DNA from: DATFRY01 sp035489015
Lineage (GTDB): Bacteria > Myxococcota_A > Polyangia > Haliangiales > Haliangiaceae
DNA length: 64,000 nucleotides
Assembly: GCA_035489015.1 (NCBI GenBank)
Contig: DATHKR010000143.1
Location: 1-64,000, forward strand
Reading direction: 5' to 3'
In this document: positions 21,590 through 29,657 of the stretch, in pieces
Layout: each line of letters begins with the position of its first letter
How positions within the stretch are numbered: position 1 is the first letter of the stretch
Made by a program: the position numbers and the translations under genes
The notes under the pieces: generated by a model
Database searches by the model: none
What the model was told of the DNA's origin: nothing
Seen by the model: the letters and a program-made list of their open reading frames with translations, nothing else

Positions 21590-21836
21590 AAGCGGCGCTC
21601 CGGCGGAGTGACATCGATCGCGCCGCCCGCGACGAATCGGGGGCCCGGCCCGGGCAGGACGGCGCGGAGATCCGGCGCTGCCCCGGCGGGAACGTCGTCA
21701 CTCCGATCCGGCCGGCGGACATTGCGCTCTCCGGGGGCGGGGCCCATGCGGCCCTCGATGTCCGCCGAGGTAGCCGGGGCGCCGAGGGAGCTCCATGTCA
21801 GCCGAGAAGCCCGTGGCAGCCGAGCCGACACCGGTA

Positions 21837-21890
21837 CGCCTCACCGCCGAGCGCGCCCGGCTCGACCGCCTGTCGCCGAGCGGGGACTGA
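21837..21890 (+). pseudogene. Remnant or copy of the upstream kinase gene's 3' end
   Basis: The first 41 bases match the kinase gene's end (20481-20521) at 38 positions, in the same frame, and both run to a TGA. The residues read RLTAERARLDRLSP here and RLTAERTRLDRPSP in the kinase. Upstream similarity fades within about 20 bases. A 31-codon frame from ATG 21795 covers it, but nothing suggests it is a functional gene. It is best read as the surviving end of a duplicated kinase gene or of a duplicated segment. Confidence 0.7.
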
Positions 21891-22021
21891 GTCGCGAGCC
21901 GGGCGCGCGCTCGCCGCCGGACGAGGAACGGCCTCGGCGATCCACCGGTCAGGGTCGTTCGCTGGCATCTCGACCACCCTCGTGACGCCGCGAGTCGCCC
22001 TGCCAACCGAGACGGATCCGG

Positions 22022-22027
22022 TAATCT
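22022..22027 (+). promoter_or_regulatory. -10 hexamer TAATCT, candidate leaderless promoter
   Basis: TAATCT ends 8 bases before ATG 22036, with no Shine-Dalgarno in between. It supports choosing this ATG rather than in-frame codons further upstream. Confidence 0.5.
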
Positions 22028-22035
22028 CTTTGCGC

Positions 22036-22650
22036 ATGGATCGGCCTCCGGAAGAGGTGGCGCTCAACGAGATCGTGGACGCGCTCGTGACCGAGCCACG
22101 GTTTGCTACCGGCGAGTTGTCGCCGCTGCGAGCTGTCTCCGGTGATGAAGCGCTGAGCGTCCTGGATGCGATCTACGCCGGCGCCGGTGATGCAGACAGG
22201 CGCTTGCCCGTGCTGGCAGAACGAACGGGACAGACGATTGCGTGTCATCGGGGGTGTCCTGGCAAGTGCTGCGAGTCTCTTGTTCTGGTCTCGATTCCCG
22301 AGGCGCTGAACATCGCCACCGAGCTGGCCCGCCCGGAAAGGCGCGATGTCCGGCAGCGATTCATGAGCCGTGTGGCCTCGTGGCTTCAAGATTGTCGCGC
22401 GCGAGGAGAGGAAGCTGCCAGGGTGCTGGCGGCCGGCGACCATGGCACCTATCTGTCACTCCTCCGTGAGCACGCGCAGCCGGACCAACCCAGGGCATCC
22501 CTCATCACATCCCGTGCGCACGAGGACTTCTACGACAAGGCCAACCAGGTGCTCGCGGGCTTGCAGAACGCGATGGGCGGCGGAACCAGCCTCGCCCCGC
22601 TGCCGGTCGCCGTCCTTGGTCTTCTGGCTGACGACGCGGAGGCAGCGTGA
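22036..22650 (+). CDS. YkgJ-like cysteine-cluster protein
   Basis: The protein has 204 residues. The core CHRGCPGKCCESLVLVSIPEALNIATELA matches the YkgJ/UPF0153 pattern CxxGCxxCC followed by a hydrophobic stretch and EAxxIA. Family members are thought to bind zinc or an iron-sulfur cluster. The usual second cysteine cluster (CxxL...C.IYxxRPxxCR) is missing: the C-terminal half holds only one Cys (LQDCRARGEE), followed by helices. It is either a shortened family member or a divergent one. It stands alone between the repeat spacer and the sulfatase-like gene. The function is unknown. Confidence 0.6.
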   Translation: MDRPPEEVALNEIVDALVTEPRFATGELSPLRAVSGDEALSVLDAIYAGAGDADRRLPVLAERTGQTIACHRGCPGKCCESLVLVSIPEALNIATELARPERRDVRQRFMSRVASWLQDCRARGEEAARVLAAGDHGTYLSLLREHAQPDQPRASLITSRAHEDFYDKANQVLAGLQNAMGGGTSLAPLPVAVLGLLADDAEAA

Positions 22651-22688
22651 CGGTGCGGCCGACCGCCGCCTGCGCCCGGCCCGACAGG

Positions 22689-22715
22689 CTTTTTCTCCCG
22701 GCTGCGTGTAGAGTT
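22689..22715 (+). promoter_or_regulatory. Promoter of the sulfatase-like gene (twin of the one at 18464-18490)
   Basis: CTTTTTC, seven bases, then TGCGTGTAGAGTT. TAGAGT (22709-22714) ends 8 bases before ATG 22723, so the transcript would be leaderless or nearly so. Confidence 0.65.
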
Positions 22716-22722
22716 GGACGCG

Positions 22723-25443
22723 ATGTCGCCCGGCGGGGCCAGGCCCGAGTATGACCCCGAGACCGGCCCGCGCGGCCCGGCCCGGTGGGTCGGCGCGGCG
22801 CTGGTTGCCGGCGCCGTGGCGGGCGCCGCGGCGGGGGTCATCGACGGGGTTTGGTCGTGGCGCGGGCTCGACCAGTTCGCCCCGGAGGCTGGCAGCAAGC
22901 TGCGCGCGCTCGTCTTCCTGGGCGCCAGCTCGGCGGTGGCGGGCGCGCTGATCGCCGCTACGGTGGCGGCCGCGGCCATCGGGCTCGGGCGGATCACCCG
23001 GCTGGGCGATGTCGCGGCGTCGCTGGCGCGGTCGCGGCGGGAGCCTCGCGGTCCCCGGTCGCTCGCCTCGCTCTCGCTCGTCGTGGCTGGAATTCCGGCC
23101 CTGGTCGGCTCGCTCGGTCTGGCCTACTGGTTCGCCTATCACTCGCTGGCCACCCGAAAGCACGTCGGGCTCATCATCGCGTCGGCCATGGGATTCGCCC
23201 TCGCGGCGCTGGTCGTCGCCGGGCTGGCCGCGTTTCTCGTCGCGCGGCCGATCGAGCTCGCCCTCGGCCGCCTGGCCCGGGATCCGGCGGGACACCCGGC
23301 CCTGGCCCGCGCGCTGACGTCGCCGCGCGCTCCGGTCCGCGCCGCGCTCGCGCTCGTCGCCGCCGGCGGCGTCTGCGCTGCGATCCGGTTCTGGCCGACG
23401 CTTTCCTTGCTCCCGCTTCGTCCGCTATGGGTCGCTCTCCTCGCCGCCGCGCTCTTCGCTCCGGCCTGGCCGATCGGATCGCGGGCCGCGCTCCATCTTT
23501 CGGGCCGCCGCGCGGTGGTCCGGCGGGCCTGGCCTGCGCTGCTCCTCCTGGTGCTGGCGGCGATCGCGCTGTGGGCCGGCGGGTCCGAGCCGGCTCGTGC
23601 GGCCGCCGTGGCTCGCAGTGGATGGGGGGGTGCTCTCGCCCGCGCGCTTCGCGGGGTGGGCGATCTCGATCGCGATGGGTACAGTCGGTTCCTCGGCGGC
23701 GGCGACTGCGACGACGGGGACCGCGCCATTCACCCGGGGGCGGTCGAGGTTCCGGATGACGGGGTCGACAACAACTGCGTCGGTGGCGACGCCACGCTCC
23801 GCGCCGCGCCGCCGGCGAGCTTCGCCGCGGTGCCTCCGTCGGTGCCGGCCGACTTCGACGTCCTGCTGCTCACCGTCGATACGCTTCGCGCCGATCACAT
23901 GGGTGCCTATGGCTATCGGCGGGCCACCACGCCGCGGCTCGACCGGGTCGCCGGCGAGGGCGCTCTGTTCGAGAACGCCTGGGCCCACGCTCCGTCCACT
24001 CGCTACTCGATCCCGGCCATCTTGACCGGGCGGTATCCGCTGCAGGTCTCGTATGCGGAGATCGCCAACCAGTGGCCGGGGCTGTCCGACGACAACACCA
24101 CGATCGCGGAGGTGCTTCGGGGGCGCGGGCTGGCCACCGCTGCGGTCCTCAACTACTGGTACTTCGAGAAGCGGCGCCACATGGACCAGGGCTTCGACGA
24201 GTACGACAACCAGAACCAGCGCCTGCACAAGGGCATCCCGGGCGAGGGGCCGGCCAAGACTCGCGGCACCTCGTCGCGCGAGCAGACCGACAAGGCGATC
24301 GGCCTGCTCGATCACCTGGCCGGCAAGCGCTTCTTCCTCTGGGTCCACTACTACGACCCGCACGCCGACTACGAGCCGCACCCCGGCCCGGCGGCGTTCG
24401 GCTCGCGCCCGATGGACCTCTACGACGGCGAGATCCGCTTCACCGATCAGCAGATCGGCCGGCTGCTCGACGAGCTGGCCCGCCGCGGCCTCGACCGCCG
24501 CACCGTCATCGTGGTGACCGGCGACCACGGCGAGGGCTTCGGCGAGCACGGGGTCGATCTGCACGGCTATCACCTGTACGGCCCGCAGACCCGCGTGCCT
24601 CTCATCATCCGGGTCCCCGGCCTGCCCGCTCGCCGCATCGCGATGCCGGTCGGCCACATCGACATCCTGCCCACCCTGGCCAACCTGGCCGGGGCCGCGC
24701 CGGTCCCCGGGACCGCCGGGCGATCGCTGGTCGACGTCATCGCCGGCGCCGCTCCGGCTGGCGCCGCCCCGGCCGACGATCGAGTCGTCTTCCAGGAGCT
24801 CTCCTACGAGGGCAACCACGAGATGCGCGCCGCGGCCAGCCGCACCTGTCACGTCATCTACAACGTGAGCCCGCACTCGAGCTGGGAGGTCTACCGGATC
24901 GATCGCGACGCCGGCGAGACCCACGACCTCAGCGGCGACCGCCGCGAGTGCAGCGACGTGCGCGACGCCCTGGCCAGCTGGTACGACCAGAGCGAGGTGC
25001 CGGCCGGCGCGGCCGAGGCGCTCCTGCCCGGCCGACCGTCGATCGCTCACCCGCTCGACGTCGAGCTGGGCGACGAGGTCCGCCTGCTCGCGGTCGACCT
25101 GCCCGCCCAGCCGGTCGCAACGGGCGCGTCGTTCCCGGTGACCTACACGTTCGAGGCGCGCGGTCCGCTCGACGGCGGCTGGAAGGTGTTCGCTCACTTC
25201 GAGGCCGACGGCGGCTCGCGCTTCCAGGGCGACCACGAGCCGCCCCGCCCGCTCGCCTGGTGGCGCGCGGGTCAGTTCCTGCGCTACACGCGCCAGGTCA
25301 CGGTGCCGGCCGGCGCGCGCGCGGGCCGCTACCGCCTGTGGGTCGGCCTGTTCCGCCGCGACCAGCGCCGGCCCGCGTCCAGCAAGTCCACCCATGTGGT
25401 CGACGACCGCGCCGAGGTCGGCGCGATCGAGGTGCGCAAGTGA
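22723..25443 (+). CDS. Membrane-anchored alkaline-phosphatase/sulfatase-superfamily enzyme with MopE-type calcium motif
   Basis: The protein has 906 residues. The first ~300 contain about six TM segments. A MopE/thrombospondin-3-like motif follows (residues ~313-355: DRDGYSRF...DCDDGDRAIHPGAVEVPDDGVDNNC). The catalytic domain starts near residue 378 (LLLTVDTLRADHMGAYGY) and contains GDHGEGFGEHG. Counting back from the conserved TG, the formylglycine Cys/Ser position is Thr426 (STRYSIPAILTG). It is therefore probably not a formylglycine sulfatase; Thr nucleophiles occur in phospho-transfer members such as LtaS. The last ~100 residues are a beta domain. The stop overlaps the next gene's GTG by 4 bases. 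Confidence 0.83.
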   Translation: MSPGGARPEYDPETGPRGPARWVGAALVAGAVAGAAAGVIDGVWSWRGLDQFAPEAGSKLRALVFLGASSAVAGALIAATVAAAAIGLGRITRLGDVAASLARSRREPRGPRSLASLSLVVAGIPALVGSLGLAYWFAYHSLATRKHVGLIIASAMGFALAALVVAGLAAFLVARPIELALGRLARDPAGHPALARALTSPRAPVRAALALVAAGGVCAAIRFWPTLSLLPLRPLWVALLAAALFAPAWPIGSRAALHLSGRRAVVRRAWPALLLLVLAAIALWAGGSEPARAAAVARSGWGGALARALRGVGDLDRDGYSRFLGGGDCDDGDRAIHPGAVEVPDDGVDNNCVGGDATLRAAPPASFAAVPPSVPADFDVLLLTVDTLRADHMGAYGYRRATTPRLDRVAGEGALFENAWAHAPSTRYSIPAILTGRYPLQVSYAEIANQWPGLSDDNTTIAEVLRGRGLATAAVLNYWYFEKRRHMDQGFDEYDNQNQRLHKGIPGEGPAKTRGTSSREQTDKAIGLLDHLAGKRFFLWVHYYDPHADYEPHPGPAAFGSRPMDLYDGEIRFTDQQIGRLLDELARRGLDRRTVIVVTGDHGEGFGEHGVDLHGYHLYGPQTRVPLIIRVPGLPARRIAMPVGHIDILPTLANLAGAAPVPGTAGRSLVDVIAGAAPAGAAPADDRVVFQELSYEGNHEMRAAASRTCHVIYNVSPHSSWEVYRIDRDAGETHDLSGDRRECSDVRDALASWYDQSEVPAGAAEALLPGRPSIAHPLDVELGDEVRLLAVDLPAQPVATGASFPVTYTFEARGPLDGGWKVFAHFEADGGSRFQGDHEPPRPLAWWRAGQFLRYTRQVTVPAGARAGRYRLWVGLFRRDQRRPASSKSTHVVDDRAEVGAIEVRK

Positions 25444-27485
25444 ACGAGCTCAAGCGCCGGTCCCGGCGCGTCCTGGCCGCCGATCTGCTCTGGCTGGTGC
25501 CGATCGCGCCCGCCCTGGCCCAGCTCGGCCTCATGGCGTACGCCGTGTTCTCGCGGGTCGGCTATCCGTACGACCTCGAGTGGATGGAGGGCGGGCTGCT
25601 CGGCCACGCCGCTCGCCTGGCCGAGCACCAGGGCATCTACGTCGAGCCCAGCCTCGACTTCATCCCCTACCTGTACACGCCGCTGTATCCGGCCCTGCTC
25701 GCGCTCCTCAGCGGCATCGTCGGGATCGGCTACGCGGTCGGACGCATCGTCTCGCTGCTCGCGCTGGCCGCGACGCTCGGCTTCGCCGTCCAGGCGATCA
25801 TCCGCGAGCGAGAGCCGGGCGGCCGCGTCGCGCGCCTGGTCGCCTGGGCCGGCGCGGTGCTGGCGTGCGGGCTGATCGCCGCGACCTACCCGTGGGTCGA
25901 GGGCTGGTACGACCTGGTCCGCGCCGACACGCTCTTCCTCGCGATGATCGTCGGCGGTCTGCTCGCCATCCGGGTGTGGGCGCGGGTGCCGGGCCTGGCC
26001 GGTCGGCGGCGGATCGGCTCGGCCGCCGCCGTGCTGGCGCTGTCGTTCTTCTGCAAGCAGACCGGCGTCTTCTACGTGGCCGCGGGTGGCGCCGCGCTGC
26101 TGGTGCTCAACTGGCGCCGCCTGCCGATCTTCATCACGGTGGCCGGCCTGGTCGGCCTGGGCGGCGCGTGGCTGTTCAACCGCGCCACCGGCGGCTGGTT
26201 CTGGACCTACGTGTTCGAGATCCACCAGGCTCACGACTTCAGCCGCGATCGCTTCGCGCAGTCTTTTGGCCACATCCTGGGCCACTTCCCGGTCATGACC
26301 GCCCTCATCGCGGCGGGCCTCATCGCGGTCGCGATCGCCGCGCGCGCGACCGGCCGCCGCCCGCCCGGCGCCGGCGCCCTGGTCTACTGGACCCCGATCT
26401 TCGCGGTCTCGGTCCTGGTCGGCGCGATCGGCTGGGGCACCGAGTTCGCCCACTTCAACGCGTTCATCCCGGCGATGGTGACCGGCGCGATCAGCGCCGG
26501 CGCCGCGGTGACCGCGCTGGCCGGCGCGGCGTCGACGGTGCCGCGCCACGGCCCCCGCGCCGCCGCCGCGCTCGGCTTCGCCGCCGCCACCGCGCTGGGC
26601 GCCCAGCTGGCGCTGGCCTGGTGGCAGCCGGGCCGGTTCATCCCGGCCGAGCGCGATCGCGCCGCCGGTGACGCGCTCATCGAGCACCTCCGCGCCGTCG
26701 ACGGCGACGTGTTCATGCCCTATCACCCGTGGTACCCGGTCATGGCCGGCAAGCCGCTCTACACCCATCGCATGGGCCTGCTCGACGTGAGCCAGGGCAA
26801 GCGGATGACCCGCGAGCAGCGCGCGACCTGGCGGGCGCGCGGCGTGCGCGAGGCGCTCCGCGAGCAGCGCTTCGCCGAGGTGATCCTCGACGACCGCCCG
26901 GTCGGCCCGGAGCTGGCAGGCCTGGGCGAGTCGTACCGCATGGACGACTTCCTGCCCGCCGCGCTATCGCCGCACGTGTTCGGCGGCGCCGACGTGGCGC
27001 CGCGCTCGGTCTGGGTGCCGGCCCGCCCGATGCCGGTGCCACCCGGCGCGCGGGTGCTGTTCGACTTCGAGAGCGGCCGGCTCGACGGCTGGCGCCCGAC
27101 CGGCACCGCGTGGGGCAAGCACCCGGCCTCGGGGCCGATCGGCAACCAGGGCGCGGTGCGGCGCTACGGCGGCCGCTACTTCGCGACCAGCTATCACGGC
27201 ACCGACGAGGCGGTCGGGACCTTGACCTCGCCGAGCTTCCCGCTGGCCGGCAGCCGGATCACCTTCCGCATGTCGGGCGGGCGCAACCCGCGCACCCTGC
27301 GGGTCGAGCTGTGGGTCGACGGCAAGCGCGAGAAGACCGCGACCGGCAACCAGAGCGAGCGGATGGAAGAGGTCCTGTGGAACGTCGCGTCCCACGCCGG
27401 CCGGATCGGACAGATCGTGCTGGTCGACGAGGAGAGCGGCGCCTGGGGTCACCTCAACGTCGACGAGTTCTGGATCTGGGACTGA
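25440..27485 (+). CDS. GT-C type membrane glycosyltransferase-like protein with C-terminal beta domain
   Basis: The 681-residue protein has roughly eleven TM segments in residues 15-410. The first periplasmic loop has GYPYDLEWMEGGLLGHAARL and YVEPSLDFIPYLYTPLYPAL, with acidic residues where GT-C enzymes carry their catalytic Asp/Glu. KQTGVFYVAAGGAALL follows. Residues ~420-530 form a soluble region, and 535-681 look like a jelly-roll or laminin-G-like carbohydrate-binding module (VLFDFESGRLDGW..., VDEFWIWD). The GTG start shares GTGA with the preceding stop, so the two are translated together. Their combined job is likely modification of a surface glycan or lipid. Confidence 0.8.
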   Translation: MNELKRRSRRVLAADLLWLVPIAPALAQLGLMAYAVFSRVGYPYDLEWMEGGLLGHAARLAEHQGIYVEPSLDFIPYLYTPLYPALLALLSGIVGIGYAVGRIVSLLALAATLGFAVQAIIREREPGGRVARLVAWAGAVLACGLIAATYPWVEGWYDLVRADTLFLAMIVGGLLAIRVWARVPGLAGRRRIGSAAAVLALSFFCKQTGVFYVAAGGAALLVLNWRRLPIFITVAGLVGLGGAWLFNRATGGWFWTYVFEIHQAHDFSRDRFAQSFGHILGHFPVMTALIAAGLIAVAIAARATGRRPPGAGALVYWTPIFAVSVLVGAIGWGTEFAHFNAFIPAMVTGAISAGAAVTALAGAASTVPRHGPRAAAALGFAAATALGAQLALAWWQPGRFIPAERDRAAGDALIEHLRAVDGDVFMPYHPWYPVMAGKPLYTHRMGLLDVSQGKRMTREQRATWRARGVREALREQRFAEVILDDRPVGPELAGLGESYRMDDFLPAALSPHVFGGADVAPRSVWVPARPMPVPPGARVLFDFESGRLDGWRPTGTAWGKHPASGPIGNQGAVRRYGGRYFATSYHGTDEAVGTLTSPSFPLAGSRITFRMSGGRNPRTLRVELWVDGKREKTATGNQSERMEEVLWNVASHAGRIGQIVLVDEESGAWGHLNVDEFWIWD

Positions 27486-27540
27486 CCCTGGCCGGGATCC
27501 GGTGGACAGCCCGCCACGGCCCGCGGTATGAGCGGCGACG

Positions 27541-28866
27541 ATGTCGTCCTCGAGCCATGTGCCGATCGGCCGGGCCCCCGCGCACTCGAGCGCGTTCCGC
27601 CACCGGCGGATGCAGAACTGGCTGGTGCTCGGCCTGACCTACGCCGCCATGTACATGGCGCGCTACAACTTCGCCTTCGCCAACAAGGCGCTGTCCGACG
27701 AGTACGGGTTCTCGCGCACGCAGATCGGCTGGATCATCACGTTCAGCACGCTCCTGTACGGCCTGTCGGCGATCTTCAACGGGCCGATCGCCGACCGGAT
27801 CGGCGGGCGCCGCGCGATGCTGATCGGCGCGGCCGGCGCGGCGGTCTGGAACGTCTCGTTCGGCCTCGGCGCCTACCTCGGCTTCCTCGGCACCGGCACG
27901 CTCCTGCTCGCGTTCCTGGCCACGATGTGGTCGCTCAACATGTACTTCCAGTCGTACTCGGCGCTGTCGCTCATCAAGGTCAACGCCGGCTGGTTCCACG
28001 TGGCCGAGCGCGGCCGTTTCTCGGCGATCTTCGGCTCGATGATCCAGAGCGGCCGCGCCGCGGTCTACGCGCTCATGACCGCCGCGGTGGTGGTCGCGCT
28101 GCCCTGGCAGTGGAAGTTCTTCCTGCCCGCCATCATCGTGGCGGTCTTCTTCGTCCTCACCTACCTGTTCGTGCAGAACAGCCCGGCCGACGCGGGCCTG
28201 GGCGAGTTCGACCCCGAGGACGCGACCAGCGGCGACACCGAGCCGATCACACTCCGCTACGTCGTCCGCCGGATCTTCACCAACCCGGTCGCGATCACGA
28301 TCGCCGCCGCCGAGTTCTGCACCGGCCTGGTCCGCAAGGGGTTCGAGGAGTGGTTCCCCCGCTACATGGCCGAGGTCCAGCACCTCACCCTGGACAGCCC
28401 GGTCTTCCAGAAGAACGCCATGATCATCGTGGTGGCCGGCATCGCCGGCGCGTTCGCGGCCGGCTACCTGTCGGACCTCGTGTTCGGCCACCGCCGCCCG
28501 CCGGTCGCGTTCCTCGGCTATGTACTCCAGGTCATCTCGCTGGCGGTGGTGTGGCGGGCGCCCAGCGTGACCGCGGTGGTGGTCGCCTTCACCGTCAACT
28601 CGTTCGCGATCTCGATGGTGCACTCGATGCTGTCGGGCACCGCCTCCATGGACTTCGGCGGAAAGCGCGCCGCGGCCACCGCCGCCGGCATGTTCGACGG
28701 GATGCAGTACCTGGGCGGATCGGTCATGGGCGCGGGCGGTGGCTGGCTCATCGACTCGTTCGGCTGGGGATCGTGGGCGCCGAGCATGATCGGCTTCTCG
28801 GTCATCGGCGCGCTGCTGATGGTGCCGCTGTGGAACGCCCGGCCGCGGCGCTCCGGTGGTCACTGA
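27541..28866 (+). CDS. MFS transporter, organophosphate:phosphate antiporter (GlpT/UhpT) family
   Basis: The 441-residue protein has twelve predicted TM segments. N-terminal motifs fit the OPA family: YAAMYMARYNFAFANKALSDEYGFS (family YxxRxNxxxA), GPIADRIGGRRAML (MFS motif A) and WSLNMYFQSYSALSLIKVNAGWF. This family exchanges sugar phosphates or glycerol-3-phosphate for inorganic phosphate at the inner membrane. The gap to the GT-C gene is 55 bases, and the HAD phosphatase follows after 23. Uptake of a phosphorylated compound followed by dephosphorylation would be a coherent pair. The actual substrate is not predictable from sequence alone. Confidence 0.88.
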   Translation: MSSSSHVPIGRAPAHSSAFRHRRMQNWLVLGLTYAAMYMARYNFAFANKALSDEYGFSRTQIGWIITFSTLLYGLSAIFNGPIADRIGGRRAMLIGAAGAAVWNVSFGLGAYLGFLGTGTLLLAFLATMWSLNMYFQSYSALSLIKVNAGWFHVAERGRFSAIFGSMIQSGRAAVYALMTAAVVVALPWQWKFFLPAIIVAVFFVLTYLFVQNSPADAGLGEFDPEDATSGDTEPITLRYVVRRIFTNPVAITIAAAEFCTGLVRKGFEEWFPRYMAEVQHLTLDSPVFQKNAMIIVVAGIAGAFAAGYLSDLVFGHRRPPVAFLGYVLQVISLAVVWRAPSVTAVVVAFTVNSFAISMVHSMLSGTASMDFGGKRAAATAAGMFDGMQYLGGSVMGAGGGWLIDSFGWGSWAPSMIGFSVIGALLMVPLWNARPRRSGGH

Positions 28867-28889
28867 CCGCCAGCCACGAAGGAGGCGCG

Positions 28890-29657
28890 ATGTCGTCGCC
28901 CAAGAGCTACCTCATCGACATGGACGGCGTCCTGGTCCACGGGCGGGCGCCAGTGCCCGGCGCAGCGGAGTTCCTGGGCCGCCTGGCCGAGCGCAAGGCC
29001 GAGTACCTGGTCCTCACCAACAACCCGCTCTACACCCCGGGCGATCTCTCGCACCGGCTCGCCACCAGCGGGCTGGTCGTGCCGCGCGAGCGCATCTTCA
29101 CCTCCGGGATGGCGACCGCGCGCTTCCTGGCCAGCCAGCGGCCGTCCGGATCGACCGCGTTCGTCATCGGCGAGAGCGGGCTCAGCGAGCCGCTTCACGA
29201 GGTCGGCTTCGTGCTGACCGATCACGAGCCGGAGTACGTGGTCCTGGGCGAGACCCACGCGTACAACCTGGAGCAGATCACCCGCGCCATCCGCTTCCTG
29301 GCCGCCGGGGCGCACTTCATCGCCACCAACCCGGACGCGTCCGGCCCGAGCGAGAATGGGCTCACCCCGGCGTGTGGCGCGATGGCGGCGCTCATGGAGA
29401 CGGCCAGCGGGGTGCGGCCGTTCTTCATCGGCAAGCCGAACCCGCTCATGATGCGCACCGCGCTCAACTACCTCGACGTCCACTCCGAGAACACGATCAT
29501 GGTCGGCGACCGGATGGACACCGACATCATCGGCGGGGTCCAGGCCGGAATGGAGACGGTGCTGGTGCTGTCGGGGGTGACCGCGCGGGCGGACGTGCGG
29601 CGCTACTCGTACCAGCCGACCCGCGTGCTCGACTCAGTGGCCGACATCCTGCCGTAG
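28890..29657 (+). CDS. HAD-IIA family phosphatase (NagD-like)
   Basis: The protein has 255 residues. The HAD motif I is YLIDMDGVL (D10 nucleophile, D12), followed by EYLVLTNNP (motif II type for this subfamily) and IGKPNPLMM with the motif III lysine. GDRMDTDIIGGVQAGMETVLVLSG forms motif IV. The central cap (VLGETHAYNLEQITRAIRFL, FIATNPD) is typical of NagD/4-nitrophenylphosphatase-like enzymes, which remove phosphate from nucleotides or sugar phosphates in the cytoplasm. GGAGG lies 5 bases before the ATG. The last 24 bases overlap the end of the convergent glycosyltransferase gene. Confidence 0.9.
   Translation: MSSPKSYLIDMDGVLVHGRAPVPGAAEFLGRLAERKAEYLVLTNNPLYTPGDLSHRLATSGLVVPRERIFTSGMATARFLASQRPSGSTAFVIGESGLSEPLHEVGFVLTDHEPEYVVLGETHAYNLEQITRAIRFLAAGAHFIATNPDASGPSENGLTPACGAMAALMETASGVRPFFIGKPNPLMMRTALNYLDVHSENTIMVGDRMDTDIIGGVQAGMETVLVLSGVTARADVRRYSYQPTRVLDSVADILP

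Larger units (their letters stand above)
20541..22035. other. Gene-free 1.5 kb stretch with interspersed repeats and a kinase 3'-end remnant
   Basis: No convincing gene was found on either strand. Open frames exist, but they are short, rich in Arg/Ala/Pro/Ser, overlap each other, and meet the repeats in different frames. The stretch holds an 18-base tandem duplication (20561-20596), a set of short related elements whose best copies read GATGTCCGCTCTATCAAG (six in plus orientation between 20675 and 21045, one clear and several weaker inverted copies at 21551-21730), and a copy of the upstream kinase's 3' end (21837-21890). Between ~21200 and 21550 nothing else was recognised. The repeats may be protein-binding sites, folded RNA elements or debris of a duplicated gene. 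Confidence 0.7.

Noticed and set aside
20675..21590. CRISPR array reading of the spacer repeats
   Set aside because: Spacing varies from 24 to over 100 bases, repeats are diverged and occur in both orientations, and no cas gene is near.
21034..21831. A 265-codon minus-strand frame across the spacer
   Set aside because: Low-complexity, Arg/Ala/Pro-rich translation typical of a GC-rich shadow frame; its recurring short motifs simply reflect the DNA repeats.
22723..25443. Plain annotation as a formylglycine-dependent sulfatase
   Set aside because: The Cys/Ser position is Thr, which does not fit formylglycine chemistry.
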